DNA from: an uncultured Lachnobacterium sp.
GTDB taxonomy: Bacteria > Bacillota > Clostridia > Lachnospirales > Lachnospiraceae
Assembly: GCA_900543445.1 (NCBI GenBank)
Contig: UQRC01000006.1
Span: 21,222-85,221 of the forward strand
Reading direction: 5' to 3'
Length of the DNA stretch: 64,000 bases
Both the position numbers and the translations under genes were made by a program. This document shows, piece by piece, positions 54,889 to 64,000 of the stretch. Below the pieces are notes generated by a model. The model worked only from the letters and a program-made list of their open reading frames with translations, was not told the origin of the DNA and did no database searches. Every line of letters starts with the position of its first letter. The stretch's first letter is position 1.

Positions 54889-56487
54889 ATGGCAAACAAA
54901 GAGGCAATCAAGGCCGGAAATACATCACTTGGAATTGAGTTCGGATCTACACGTATTAAAGCAGTACTTGTCGATGAGAAAAACGAAGTTCTCGCGATCG
55001 GCAGCCACGAGTGGGAGAACCGATTAGAGAACGGTATCTGGACCTACTCACTGGACGATATCTGGAACGGACTGCAGGACTGCTACAAGAATATGGCAGA
55101 CGATGTCAAGGCACAGTACGGTGAGACATTGACAACGATCGGATCCATCGGATTCAGTGCGATGATGCACGGCTATATGGCTTTTGACAAGGAAGGAGAA
55201 CTCTTAGTTCCTTTCCGTACATGGAGAAATACGATTACCGAGGAAGCAGCAGAGAAGCTGACCGAGGCATTTTCTTATAATATTCCGCAGAGATGGAGCA
55301 TTGCGCACCTGTATCAGGCAATCCTGAACAAGGAAGAACATGTTGGAAATATTGCATTCTTCACAACATTGGCAGGCTTCATCCACTGGAAACTGACTGG
55401 CGAGAAGGTTCTTGGTGTGGGCGACGCATCCGGAATGTTCCCGATCGACAGCACAACCTGCGATTATGATGCCAAGATGCTTGCAAAATTCGAAGAGATG
55501 GTTGCACCTTGCGGCTATCCATGGAAGATCAAAGATATCCTTCCGAAGGTATTATCTGCAGGAGAGCAGGCAGGCGTTCTGACCGAAGAAGGCGCAAAGC
55601 TTCTTGATCCGAGTGGCAGTTTACAGGCTGGTATCCCGGTATGTCCGCCGGAAGGTGACGCAGGAACCGGAATGGTTGCAACGAACAGTGTGGCAGTCAG
55701 AACCGGAAACGTATCCGCAGGAACTTCCGTTTTTGCAATGATCGTATTGGAAAAGGCATTAGAGAACGTTCATACAGAGATCGATCTTGTGACAACGCCG
55801 ACCGGAGAGGCCGTTGCAATGGTACACTGCAACAACTGTACATCCGATCTGAATGCATGGGTAAACCTGTTCAGGGAGTTTGCTACAAGCTTCGGTATCG
55901 AAGTGGATATGAACAAGCTGTTCTCCGTACTTTACAATAAGGCATTGGAAGGTGACGCAGACTGTGGCGGATTGTTAGCATACAATTACTTCTCGGGTGA
56001 GAGCATCACTGGATTTGAGGAAGGCCGTCCGCTTTTTGCAAGAACACCGGACAGTAAGTTTACACTTGCCAACTTTATGCGTGTGCATCTGTTTACCGCA
56101 CTTGGCGCGCTCAAGAATGGATTGGATATCCTTCTGAAAGAAGAGCATGTCAAGGTTGACAAGATCTACGGACATGGCGGATTGTTCAAGACTCCGGTTG
56201 TCGGACAGCGCATTATGGCAGCAGCGATGGATACTCCGGTATCGGTTATGAAGACTGCTGGCGAAGGCGGTGCATGGGGTATCGCAGTGCTTGCTTCTTA
56301 TATGAAGAATAAGAAGGACGGACAGTCACTTGCCGATTACCTGAATGATGAAGTATTTGCAGGTCAGGAAGGTGTGACAGAGGAGCCGGTTGCTTCCGAT
56401 GTTGCAGGATTTGATGCGTTCTTAAAACTCTACAACGCAGGACTTCCGATCGAGCGTGCAGCAGTTGAGACCATGAAACTGAACTAA
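54889..56487 (+). CDS. araB: FGGY carbohydrate kinase, L-ribulokinase by context
   Basis: Expected to phosphorylate L-ribulose to L-ribulose 5-phosphate. The 532-residue protein has the FGGY start [40 protein letters not shown], and the ATP-site block [13 protein letters not shown] near the end. It resembles xylulokinases as much as classical AraB and may be the non-orthologous ribulokinase type (AraK) described in Clostridium acetobutylicum. Position between araA and araD supports the role. GGGAGGAAC favours ATG 54889 over 54886; the TTG at 54874 is not needed. Confidence 0.88.
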   Translation: MANKEAIKAGNTSLGIEFGSTRIKAVLVDEKNEVLAIGSHEWENRLENGIWTYSLDDIWNGLQDCYKNMADDVKAQYGETLTTIGSIGFSAMMHGYMAFDKEGELLVPFRTWRNTITEEAAEKLTEAFSYNIPQRWSIAHLYQAILNKEEHVGNIAFFTTLAGFIHWKLTGEKVLGVGDASGMFPIDSTTCDYDAKMLAKFEEMVAPCGYPWKIKDILPKVLSAGEQAGVLTEEGAKLLDPSGSLQAGIPVCPPEGDAGTGMVATNSVAVRTGNVSAGTSVFAMIVLEKALENVHTEIDLVTTPTGEAVAMVHCNNCTSDLNAWVNLFREFATSFGIEVDMNKLFSVLYNKALEGDADCGGLLAYNYFSGESITGFEEGRPLFARTPDSKFTLANFMRVHLFTALGALKNGLDILLKEEHVKVDKIYGHGGLFKTPVVGQRIMAAAMDTPVSVMKTAGEGGAWGIAVLASYMKNKKDGQSLADYLNDEVFAGQEGVTEEPVASDVAGFDAFLKLYNAGLPIERAAVETMKLN

Positions 56488-56507
56488 CAGATGAAAAGAG
56501 GATCATC

Positions 56508-57203
56508 ATGCTTGAAGAATTAAAAAAACAGGTATATGAAGCAAATATGGAGCTTCCACGCAGAGGTCTGATCACCTACACATGGGGCAACGTCAGCGGA
56601 ATCGACCGTGAGAGCGGTTATTTCGTAATTAAGCCAAGTGGCGTGGATTATGATAAGTTAAAGCCGGAAGATATGGTTGTCATGGACCTTGAAGGCAACA
56701 AGATCGAGGGCGATTATAAGCCGTCTTCCGATACACCAACCCATCTGGAACTGTACAAGAAGTATCCGGATATCGGCGGTGTGGTACATACACATTCACC
56801 GGAGGCAACTTCGTGGGCACAGGCAGGAAGAGATATTCCGCTTTACGGAACGACACATGCGGATTACTTCTTCGGGCCGATCCCATGCGCAAGAAGCCTG
56901 ACACCGGAAGAGATTGACGAAGCGTATGAGACGAATACCGGTAAGGTCATTATCGAGACATTCGAGACACGCGGCATCAATCCAATCTATACACCGGGTG
57001 TACTCTGCACAAACCACGGTCCGTTCACATGGGGCAAGGATGCTGCAGAAGCCGTACACAATGCGGTAGTTCTTGAGGAAGTTGCCAAGATGGCAACCCG
57101 CACAGAACTGATTAATCCGAAGGTGCAGCCTGCACCGGATTGTATCCGCGATAAGCATTTCTTCCGCAAGCACGGAGCAAACGCTTATTACGGACAGAAT
57201 TAA
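56508..57203 (+). CDS. araD: L-ribulose-5-phosphate 4-epimerase
   Basis: Links arabinose breakdown to the pentose phosphate pathway by making D-xylulose 5-phosphate. The 231-residue protein has [21 protein letters not shown] (about 25-45), [14 protein letters not shown], the zinc ligands in [13 protein letters not shown] (His95, His97) and NHGPFTWG with the third His near 171. It is the last gene of the arabinose operon, 20 bases after the kinase. Confidence 0.97.
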   Translation: MLEELKKQVYEANMELPRRGLITYTWGNVSGIDRESGYFVIKPSGVDYDKLKPEDMVVMDLEGNKIEGDYKPSSDTPTHLELYKKYPDIGGVVHTHSPEATSWAQAGRDIPLYGTTHADYFFGPIPCARSLTPEEIDEAYETNTGKVIIETFETRGINPIYTPGVLCTNHGPFTWGKDAAEAVHNAVVLEEVAKMATRTELINPKVQPAPDCIRDKHFFRKHGANAYYGQN

Positions 57204-57262
57204 TAAGCTTATTACTAATTATTGATACAAATTTTTCATAGTTTTTCTAACACTCCTTTTTG

Positions 57263-57292
57263 AAGACCTCCCTCCCCCAGGGAGGTCTTTCA
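57263..57292 (+). terminator. Rho-independent terminator of the ara operon
   Basis: AAGACCTCCCT and AGGGAGGTCTT form a perfect 11-bp stem around CCCCC; the T-run is short (TTT). Confidence 0.75.
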
Positions 57293-57317
57293 ACAAATGT
57301 TATAGGAAATTTTACCG

Positions 57318-58835
57318 ATGAAACAAAAGAAAAAAGCCAAAAAGAAAGTTGCCTTTTCCATTCGAAGCAAGATCCTTGTGTTGTTGTCGTTAGCGACATT
57401 GCCGTTTTTGGTAATCTGCGTGTATCTGCTTGTCACGATTGCCGGATATAATCGCACGTACAATGATATTGTGGAAAATCTGACGATTGCCAACAGCTAC
57501 AATATCAGTTTCAAGGAAGAGATGGATGAGAGTTTATACAAGATTGTTGTCGGATATGTATCGATCGATACGATCGGGCAGGATGAGACGCTTAAGAATC
57601 CGTATTCCTTGATCAAAAGCCTGCGCACCAGCTGTACACAGCTCAAAGAGATGACAACGGATTATGAGAGCCGGCTTTGGCTCGACAGTCTGCTGCGCAA
57701 TAGCGACACATTGGAAAAACGCGTAACTGATATCGTGATAAATGTACATGAAGGCAATCAGTATGACAGCAATATCAAGGAACTGGACAATAATATCTAC
57801 ATTCTGACGGAGTTGATCCAGGATGATATTCAGTACTATATTTATTATCAGACCAACCATATGGAGACTGTCACAAATGAACTGAATGCACAGGTACACA
57901 CGTTTCTGATCCTGTTGTCCGTTCTGATCGCCGTCTTAGGTGCTGTGGTTGCAATTGCTGCTTTTACAGTAACTTCCGGAATTCTAAGACCATTGTGGCA
58001 ACTGTATGATGCAACGGGTGAGATCGCAGAGGGAAACTTTGCGGTGCGAACGAATGCGAAGACCAGCGATGAGATTGCCGTCTTAAGCCAGGGATTTAAT
58101 GAGATGGCGGGCAACATGCAGCTGCTTGTCGACCAAGTAAGAGATGATGAGCAGAAAATGCGTAAAGCCGATCTGCGCCTTCTACAGGAACAGATCAATC
58201 CGCATTTCTTATACAATACGCTCGACACAATCGTCTGGCTGATCGAGTGCAACGAGGCGGATCAGGCGGTAGATATGGTCGTTACCTTGTCGAATTTCTT
58301 CCGCATTGTACTGAGCAAGGGAAAAGAATTTATCAGTATCCGCATGGAGGAGCAGCATATCCGGAGTTATTTGCAGATTCAGGAAGCGCGTTACAGTGAT
58401 ATCATGGATTACCGTATCGATATCGATCCGGCTTTGTACAGTTATCAGATTCCAAAACTGACGTTGCAGCCGATTGTGGAAAACGCGCTCTACCACGGAA
58501 TCAAATATAAACGTTCTCATGGAACCATTGCGGTGAACGGCAGGATGCAGGAAGATACGATACGTCTGGTTGTAACGGATGATGGAGCCGGTATGGATGA
58601 GACAGAACTTACGCAGTTGCGGGAAGATATTTCCAAACCATGTAAAGAGACCGACAGAGGATTCGGGCTTGCCAATGTCAATGAGCGTATCCGTATGTAT
58701 TTCGGTGCAGAGTACGGACTTACCATTGATTCGGCAAAAGGCGAGGGAACCAGGGTTACGATTGTGATACCGGCGATTCTTGAAGAACAGAAGTTATTAG
58801 AGGAGGGAGGCACACACAGTGAACAGGAGACATAG
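57318..58835 (+). CDS. Sensor histidine kinase, YesM/HPK7 family
   Basis: Membrane kinase that would phosphorylate the downstream regulator. The 505-residue protein has helix 1 (about 15-42), an outer domain of about 145 residues, helix 2 (about 195-217, FLILLSVLIAVLGAVVAIAAF), HAMP (about 218-270), and a kinase domain with LLQEQINPHFLYNTLDTIV and phospho-acceptor His296. ATP-site blocks are LQPIVENALYHGIKYK (N-box), DDGAGMD and GFGLANVNERI. The stop overlaps the binding-protein gene by 17 bases, so sensor and periplasmic partner are coupled. Confidence 0.92.
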   Translation: MKQKKKAKKKVAFSIRSKILVLLSLATLPFLVICVYLLVTIAGYNRTYNDIVENLTIANSYNISFKEEMDESLYKIVVGYVSIDTIGQDETLKNPYSLIKSLRTSCTQLKEMTTDYESRLWLDSLLRNSDTLEKRVTDIVINVHEGNQYDSNIKELDNNIYILTELIQDDIQYYIYYQTNHMETVTNELNAQVHTFLILLSVLIAVLGAVVAIAAFTVTSGILRPLWQLYDATGEIAEGNFAVRTNAKTSDEIAVLSQGFNEMAGNMQLLVDQVRDDEQKMRKADLRLLQEQINPHFLYNTLDTIVWLIECNEADQAVDMVVTLSNFFRIVLSKGKEFISIRMEEQHIRSYLQIQEARYSDIMDYRIDIDPALYSYQIPKLTLQPIVENALYHGIKYKRSHGTIAVNGRMQEDTIRLVVTDDGAGMDETELTQLREDISKPCKETDRGFGLANVNERIRMYFGAEYGLTIDSAKGEGTRVTIVIPAILEEQKLLEEGGTHSEQET

Positions 58836-59838
58836 GATTGGTCAGGGAATCGCGGTCTGCCTTGCCTTGGCGCTGCTTCTTATGACCGGGTGTGCGTCAG
58901 ATGTGAAAGATACGGCTTCAACGCAGTATGCGCATCCGGATGAAAATATGACGGTGATCGGCGTATCGCAGCTTGGCAGTGAATCGATGTGGCGGTCGGC
59001 AAATACGGCATCCATTCGTGAGGCTTTTTCCAAAGAAAACGGATATTTTCTGATGTATAACAATGCAAGACAGAAGCAGGAAAACCAGATTAAGGCAATT
59101 CGCAGCTTTATCTCGCAGCGGGTGGATTACATTATTTTCTCACCGATCGTTGAGGATGGATGGGAGACAGTGCTTAAGGAAGCACAGGATGCCAATATTC
59201 CTGTGATCATCATGGATCGTAATGTGGATTGTGATCCGTCACTTTATACGGCGTGGATTGGCTCTGATTTTGAAGAGGAGGGGCGCAACGCCGGAAGATG
59301 GTTAGAGGATGACCTCAAGGGCAAAAATTTCAGCCAGAGCCAGGTGAATATCGTAATTCTGCAGGGAACGTCTGGATCGACAGCGATGCTCGGACGAACC
59401 AAGGGCTTTCAGACAATCGCAGATGCACACGATAACTGGAATATTTTAGCGTGTGAGGATGCGGATTTCACCACAGCAAAGGGGAAAGAAGTGATGGAGA
59501 AATATCTGAAAAAATACGATGATATTGACGTTATTGTTTCTCAGAATGATGATATGACGATTGGTGTGCTTCAGGCGGTGCGGGATGCCGGACGGACGAC
59601 CGGGACGGGTGGAGAGATGACCTTGATCTCGTTTGACGGAACCAAGAGTGCGCTCGAAAAAGTGAAATCCGGCCTGATCAATGTCGATATTGAATGCAAT
59701 CCACTTCTCGGTCCGTATCTTAAGGAGATTGTAAGTAAGCTTGAGAACGGAGAGCCGGTGGACAAGATCAACTTTGCGGAGGAGAAGATTTTTACGCAGA
59801 AGAATGTATTGTCTGTGCTGGATGACAGAACTTACTAA
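58819..59838 (+). CDS. Sugar-binding lipoprotein, likely input partner of the kinase
   Basis: A 339-residue LacI/YtfQ-type periplasmic-binding-fold protein with signal and lipobox LLLMTGCAS (Cys near 25). It starts at GTG 58819 inside the kinase gene, after GAGGGAGG. The ligand fold begins MTVIGVSQLGSESMWRSANT and has IIFSPIVEDGWETVLKEAQ, VIIMDRNVD and IDVIVSQNDDMTIGVLQAV. It is clearly related to the transporter binding protein at 62934. Its position between kinase and regulator, with no permease genes, suggests it senses sugar for the kinase rather than feeding a transporter. Confidence 0.88.
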   Translation: MNRRHRIGQGIAVCLALALLLMTGCASDVKDTASTQYAHPDENMTVIGVSQLGSESMWRSANTASIREAFSKENGYFLMYNNARQKQENQIKAIRSFISQRVDYIIFSPIVEDGWETVLKEAQDANIPVIIMDRNVDCDPSLYTAWIGSDFEEEGRNAGRWLEDDLKGKNFSQSQVNIVILQGTSGSTAMLGRTKGFQTIADAHDNWNILACEDADFTTAKGKEVMEKYLKKYDDIDVIVSQNDDMTIGVLQAVRDAGRTTGTGGEMTLISFDGTKSALEKVKSGLINVDIECNPLLGPYLKEIVSKLENGEPVDKINFAEEKIFTQKNVLSVLDDRTY

Positions 59839-59857
59839 ATTTATAAGGGGATAGAAA

Positions 59858-61471
59858 ATGTTAAAAGTATTTTTGGTGGAAGATGAAACCGTGATTCGGG
59901 AGGGACTTAGGGATCATATTCCGTGGGATCAGTACGGATACCGTTTGGTTGGAGAAGCATCCGACGGAGAGATGGCACTGCCGTTGATCCGGAAGACGAG
60001 ACCGGATCTGATCATCACGGATATTAAGATGCCGTTTATGGATGGTCTGTCTTTGAGCCGCATGGTCAAAGAAGAATTCCCGAAGACTAAGATTGTCATC
60101 TTAAGCGGATACGATGATTTTGAATACGCGAGACGGGCGATCACGATCGGGGTGGATCAGTATATCTTAAAACCGGTCACCCGCGCGAGTATCCGGACGG
60201 TTTTGCAGGAGATCAGAGAGAAGATCGAACGTGAACAGAAGCAGGAGGATTATCAGACAAAGCTTGCGGATGAGATGCGCGAGTACGAACAGTTCTCCAT
60301 GCGGCATTTCTTTGAGAAAATGCTGGAAGGGGAACTTTCTGTCACAGAAATCTATGATGAGGCGGCAAAGAAATCGCTCGACCTGTCGGCATCCGGATAC
60401 AATCTGATCTTCCTCTATATGCAGGAGAAGAAGGGATTGCCGGAGAGTAATGTCAATCATTTTGTGCAGACGCAGGAAGAAATTCTGCACTATTTTCTGC
60501 GTTTTCCGCAGTATATTCTGTTCCGCTGGAATATTGACGGTTACGGAATTCTGGTCAAAGGCGATTGGAGCAGGATTGAGGAAGAGACTGGACAGGCTCT
60601 CGAGCAGATCCGTATGGTATGTGAGGCGGACAATGGCGATTACGACTGGTATGCTGCGGTGTCCGATCCTGTGGAGCGTTTAAGCCTTCTGCCGGACTGT
60701 TATGACAGAGTCCGGCAGTATTCGGCGTACCGGTATATCTATCCGAACCAGCATTTTTTCACAAAGGAGACGTTGCGGAATCACATCGGAGGACTCGACG
60801 ATACACAGATTTCCGAGGTAGAGTATTCGAAGATGGCACCGGAGATCATACAGGATTTCCTTGCGAAGGGCAGTCGAAACGAGGTATATGATTTTGTGGA
60901 ATCCTATCTTCAGAATATTATCGAGGCGATGAATTCTGCGATGTTTCGTGACTATATTGTGTTGAATATCCGCTTTGCGATCCTTGCTTTTGTTGATTCG
61001 ATCGGAGCGGAAAAGAAGGATTTCGAGGAGCGGATCGGAAATTATCAGGAGAGTGTGCATATTGCCAGGGAACAGGTGAAGGATTATTTTGCACAGATGC
61101 TTTTTGCTGCGATGGCAATCAGAGACGAGCAGACAAGCAGTCAAAGCGGCAGAACCTTAAAGAATGCGATGGATTACATCGATGCGCATTATACGGATGA
61201 ATCGATCACATTGGGAAGCGTGGCTTGTGAGGTGCAGGTCAGCGCGAACTATCTCAGTTCTGTCTTCAGTCAGAATATGAAGCAGACCTTTACAGAATAT
61301 ATTACAGACAAGCGGATGGACAAGGCAAAGAAGCTTCTTAGAAGTACCGACCTTGCAACTGCAGAGATTGCGGCACAGGTCGGCTATAAGGATCCTCATT
61401 ATTTCAGCTTTGTCTTTAAGAAGACGCTGGGAACAAGCCCGAGGGAATATCGAAGCGGCAGAGGCGTATAG
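59858..61471 (+). CDS. AraC-family response regulator (YesN type)
   Basis: A 537-residue regulator. The receiver domain (1-120) has VEDE, the phospho-acceptor Asp in IITDIKMPFMDGLSLS (near residue 55), LSGYDDFEYAR and ILKPV. A middle region of about 300 residues follows, and the C-terminal AraC double helix-turn-helix (about 435-535) reads SITLGSVACEVQVSANYLSSVF and TADLATAEIAAQVGYKDPHYFSFVFKK-like blocks ending GTSPREYR. It probably activates the ABC transporter whose first gene is at 62934. Confidence 0.93.
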   Translation: MLKVFLVEDETVIREGLRDHIPWDQYGYRLVGEASDGEMALPLIRKTRPDLIITDIKMPFMDGLSLSRMVKEEFPKTKIVILSGYDDFEYARRAITIGVDQYILKPVTRASIRTVLQEIREKIEREQKQEDYQTKLADEMREYEQFSMRHFFEKMLEGELSVTEIYDEAAKKSLDLSASGYNLIFLYMQEKKGLPESNVNHFVQTQEEILHYFLRFPQYILFRWNIDGYGILVKGDWSRIEEETGQALEQIRMVCEADNGDYDWYAAVSDPVERLSLLPDCYDRVRQYSAYRYIYPNQHFFTKETLRNHIGGLDDTQISEVEYSKMAPEIIQDFLAKGSRNEVYDFVESYLQNIIEAMNSAMFRDYIVLNIRFAILAFVDSIGAEKKDFEERIGNYQESVHIAREQVKDYFAQMLFAAMAIRDEQTSSQSGRTLKNAMDYIDAHYTDESITLGSVACEVQVSANYLSSVFSQNMKQTFTEYITDKRMDKAKKLLRSTDLATAEIAAQVGYKDPHYFSFVFKKTLGTSPREYRSGRGV

Positions 61472-61472
61472 G

Positions 61473-62534
61473 TCAGCCGGGGATCGGCTCCCATTCAATC
61501 ACGGAAGAAGAAACGGTCTGTCCTTTCAGTGGTGCAAGTACGGTTTCGGTCAGTCTTTTCTCCCACGCATGCGCAGGATGCGAAAGAGAGAGAAAAGGAT
61601 ACGATCCTGCATCGCACAGATAGCTGTGATCAAAAGAGACGACGCAGATCTCTGCGAGGTTCGGATCGTCCGCTTCATGCAGGAGGCGCACAAGTTCATA
61701 GGCAACCACATCGTTGTGGCATAGGATGGCGGTACAGGAATGAAGAGATTCCTGTACCGCTTTCTTTATAAAACCGGTGGAATGCGTCAGAAAAAGCTGT
61801 CGCAGATCGAAGGAAGAAAACCACTGTGCGCGGTCATCCGGGAGTGGAAGCCTATGATCTCTTATCACTTCAAGCATCCCACGGTAACGGTCTGCCCCGG
61901 AGGCGTCATCTGCACAAAACAGAGAACCGATCATCGTGTGTCCCTGTGTGATCAGATATTCGGTCAGTATGCGGCCTCCACTTATATCGTCTTCCAGGAT
62001 GCAGGGACAATTGTCAAGCTGCGGATATGGATGACGCATAAATACAACTGGAATGGACTTCTTAAGAAGTGCGTGGTAGAGATCGAGGTTCGGGTTAAAA
62101 AGCGCGCTTTGGACCGGATCCACAATGAGTGCGCGTGGCGGGTGAGACAGGATTTCGGTAAGCATCTCCCGCTCCGTGGAAAGTTTTTCTTCCGTTTTGT
62201 AGACCTGCAGAGTAAACCCTTCTGCATGCAGTGCTGTGCGCAGATCATACAAAAACGTCGGATAGAGATACTGTGAATCACCCGGAAGCAGAATCCCGAT
62301 CGTATTATAAGCGCCATCCCGCAGTCGACCGGTGAGATAGCTTCCACTGCCTTGCCGGCTCTCAATTAATCCTTCCTGCGTGAGTACGGCAAGTGCCTGA
62401 CGAACCGTCTGGCGGCTGACCTGATAGTGCGCGGCAAGCTCTGCTTCGGTTGGCAGCCGGTGTCTGCTCTGCGTCGCGTAGTCCGGAAGTTGTTCACGCA
62501 GTCTTGCTGCGAGCCATTTGTACTTGATCGCCAT
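61473..62534 (-). CDS. AraR-like GntR/LacI-type repressor
   Basis: A 353-residue paralogue of AraR. The GntR winged helix (about 5-68) reads HRLPTEAELAAHYQVSRQTVRQALAVL, followed by a LacI-type ligand domain (from about 75, NTIGILLPGDSQYLYPTFLYDL, with DDISGGRILTEYLITQGH). It faces the response regulator gene with a single base between the stop codons, and is divergent from the transporter binding-protein gene, so that transporter is its likely target. The effector is probably a pentose or a related sugar. Confidence 0.9.
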   Translation of the reverse strand: MAIKYKWLAARLREQLPDYATQSRHRLPTEAELAAHYQVSRQTVRQALAVLTQEGLIESRQGSGSYLTGRLRDGAYNTIGILLPGDSQYLYPTFLYDLRTALHAEGFTLQVYKTEEKLSTEREMLTEILSHPPRALIVDPVQSALFNPNLDLYHALLKKSIPVVFMRHPYPQLDNCPCILEDDISGGRILTEYLITQGHTMIGSLFCADDASGADRYRGMLEVIRDHRLPLPDDRAQWFSSFDLRQLFLTHSTGFIKKAVQESLHSCTAILCHNDVVAYELVRLLHEADDPNLAEICVVSFDHSYLCDAGSYPFLSLSHPAHAWEKRLTETVLAPLKGQTVSSSVIEWEPIPG

Positions 62535-62830
62535 AAAATTTCCCCCTTTTTCCGTTATGGCAGGATAAATATTCTTACACTCCCATCATAAGAAATTCAA
62601 CCTTTTCTGTAAAAAAACGATTTTTTTCCATGCTTTTTTCAACTTTCACAATACCTTTTTGGCGTAAAAAACAGGGAAACAAGTATTTTAACGATGAAAA
62701 ACCGGAAATATTTGTACCTTTTGCAAAGATAAATCTACCTTATTTCATAATTTGTACTTATTCTTATGATAACACGATAAATTTGTATTGTAAATATCTG
62801 ACAAAGCCTGAAAAACAAGGAAAAATGTAA
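62535..62830. other. Divergent control region between repressor and transporter genes
   Basis: AT-rich, no gene supported. It holds TTTGTA-type half-sites (TTTGTACC at 62710, TTTGTACT at 62751, TTTGTATT at 62782) that resemble AraR-family half operators, but no full-length palindrome as clear as that at araA. Confidence 0.4.
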
Positions 62831-62859
62831 TTGCTCATAAAGAGAGCGGATGCTATAGT
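62831..62859 (+). promoter_or_regulatory. Promoter of the sugar ABC transporter operon
   Basis: TTGCTC (62831-62836), 17-base spacer and TATAGT (62854-62859) with a TGC extension. Confidence 0.65.
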
Positions 62860-62933
62860 GAACTTACCAAAGAGAAGGGCCCCTAAGAAATAACAAAAAC
62901 AATCAAAACAATGAAAATTGGGAGGAAAAATTT

Positions 62934-63938
62934 ATGAAGAAAAAAATCTTATCAATCTTAATGGCTTCAATGATGGTATTCGGACTGGTTGCCTGTGGCG
63001 GCGCTAAGGACCCAGCTGACAACGGTGACACATCTGCACCGAGCAGCAGTTCAAGCGGAGACCTGATCAAAGTTGGTATCATCAACAACGATCCGAATGA
63101 GTCTGGATATCGTACTGCAAATGATAAAGATATGAAGGCAATGTTCACAAAAGAGAATGGATATGATGCTTCATTCGCATACAGCCTTAAGAATGACGAG
63201 CAGATTACAGCAGCACAGAAGTTCATTCAGGACGGCGTTGATTACTTACTTCTCTCTGCAGCAGATACATCCGGATGGGATTCTGTATTACAGGATGCAC
63301 AGGATGCAGGAACACAGGTTATCCTCTTTGACCGTGTTATCGATGCAGATGAGAGCCTCTATGCAGCATCCATTGTATCTGACATGGATAAGGAAGGTGA
63401 GACTGCATGTGAGTGGTTAAAGTCACAGAACCTTGATGAGTACAACATCATCCACATTCAGGGTGTTATGGGATCGGCAGCACAGAAGGGACGTTCCGGT
63501 GCACTTACCGATACTGCAGCAGCAGAAGGATGGAACATTGTAAATGAGCAGACCGCTGAGTGGAATGCAGAGAAGGCACAGCAGATCGTACAGTCCGTTA
63601 TCGACAGCGGCGAGAAGTTCAACGTTATCTATGCTGAGAACGACGATATGGCAAAAGGTGCTGTAGCAGCACTTGACAAGGCAAACATCTCTCACGGTGT
63701 TGGCAAAGATGTCATCGTTATGGGCTTTGACTGCAACCAGTGGGCACTTCAGGAACTGTTAGACCAGAACTGGAACTACGATGGACAGTGTAACCCATTC
63801 CAGGCTTCTTATATTGCAGATGTAATCCAGAAGCTTCAGAACGGTGAGGACATCACAGAGAAGACGATCATCATGGATGAGAAGGGCTTCGATGCTACAA
63901 CCATTACAGCCGATGATGTAAGCAACTACGGAATCTAA
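62934..63938 (+). CDS. Sugar ABC transporter substrate-binding lipoprotein (YtfQ-like)
   Basis: A 334-residue exported binding protein with a lipobox FGLVACGG (Cys near 22) and a Ser/Asp-rich linker. The periplasmic-binding fold begins LIKVGIINNDPNESGYRTANDKD and has VDYLLLSAADTSGWDSVLQDAQ, QVILFDRVIDADESLYAA and NVIYAENDDMAKGAVAALDKA. It resembles the galactofuranose/arabinose binding proteins of the YtfQ group. The ribosome site GGGAGGAAAAA is strong. The ATPase and permease genes are expected past the right edge. Neighbouring ara genes make an arabinose-containing sugar the best guess. Confidence 0.92.
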   Translation: MKKKILSILMASMMVFGLVACGGAKDPADNGDTSAPSSSSSGDLIKVGIINNDPNESGYRTANDKDMKAMFTKENGYDASFAYSLKNDEQITAAQKFIQDGVDYLLLSAADTSGWDSVLQDAQDAGTQVILFDRVIDADESLYAASIVSDMDKEGETACEWLKSQNLDEYNIIHIQGVMGSAAQKGRSGALTDTAAAEGWNIVNEQTAEWNAEKAQQIVQSVIDSGEKFNVIYAENDDMAKGAVAALDKANISHGVGKDVIVMGFDCNQWALQELLDQNWNYDGQCNPFQASYIADVIQKLQNGEDITEKTIIMDEKGFDATTITADDVSNYGI

Positions 63939-63958
63939 ATTGGCACAGGAAACTACAA

Positions 63959-63996
63959 GCGCGGCGCTGCGTATGAGGAAAACGCAGCGCCGCGAT
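63959..63996 (+). terminator. Strong hairpin after the binding-protein gene
   Basis: CGCGGCGCTGCGT and ACGCAGCGCCGCG form a perfect 13-bp stem around nine bases, followed by ATTTCT at the window edge. In binding-protein operons such a hairpin often raises the binding protein over the permease. Confidence 0.75.
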
Positions 63997-64000
63997 TTCT

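Noticed and set aside
58819-59838. The lipoprotein as part of a complete ABC transporter
   Set aside because: No ATPase or permease gene is linked to it; kinase and regulator genes flank it instead.
62700-62800. Full AraR operator in the transporter control region
   Set aside because: Only TTTGTA half-sites are present, and a full palindrome comparable to the araA site was not found.
1-64000. tRNA, rRNA, CRISPR, IS element or prophage
   Set aside because: I looked for tRNA-like folds, regular spaced repeats, transposase motifs and phage genes and saw none I could support.

Overview
The window reads as chromosome of a motile, butyrate-forming, endospore-capable member of the Lachnospiraceae, close in gene content to Roseburia or Agathobacter. 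The evidence is a butyryl-CoA gene set (thl, hbd, bcd, etfB, etfA), dipicolinate synthase dpaAB, flagellar rod genes next to an MreB-family gene, and an AraR-type arabinose regulon. Promoters and ribosome sites are of Firmicutes type. No rRNA, tRNA, CRISPR array, IS element or prophage was seen.

Layout. 1-4.4 kb: a zinc-ribbon protein cut by the window edge, a membrane protein, a PHP phosphatase with a MATE exporter, and a 58-residue Cys-rich protein too short for routine ORF calling. 4.5-10.1 kb: a metallophosphoesterase, aspartokinase, dpaAB, an asparagine synthetase whose glutaminase nucleophile is Ser instead of Cys, and a TSCPD protein. 10.3-15.4 kb: secA, an NhaC-type antiporter and a C39-like peptidase. 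15.5-20.7 kb is accessory: a DUF11 protein, a polysaccharide deacetylase, a decayed second copy of the DUF11 gene, then an AT-rich sigma factor / membrane protein / secreted cysteine peptidase cassette. 20.7-32.6 kb: uvrB, uvrA, mbl-flhO-flgG-flgJ, recD2 and a membrane-anchored GNAT. 32.8-40.7 kb: carAB, then a phospholipid cluster (LPG-synthase-like protein, pssA, psd, PAP2). 40.8-47.6 kb: a degenerate HD-GYP protein and the butyrate genes. 47.8-52 kb: an ECF S component with coaBC, and a chemoreceptor. 52.1-64 kb: araR, araA, a ribulokinase and araD, then a histidine kinase, a sugar-binding lipoprotein and a response regulator, a convergent AraR-like repressor, and the binding protein of a sugar ABC transporter that continues past the window.

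How the parts fit. The distal block looks like an arabinose-side-chain module. AraR would control araA, ribulokinase and araD. The kinase, lipoprotein and regulator probably sense an extracellular sugar and induce the transporter at the right edge. Aspartokinase feeds the pathway that leads to dipicolinate, and a 17-bp hairpin between lysC and dpaA overlaps both the dpaA ribosome site and a sigma-K-like promoter. A near-perfect Rex operator at thl ties butyrate formation to NADH/NAD+ state, and a GAAC-N4-GTTC box before uvrB suggests SOS control. No wholly new multi-gene system is established. The strongest leads are the lysC/dpaA switch, the Ser-nucleophile asparagine synthetase and the sigma/peptidase cassette with an A7 frameshift.
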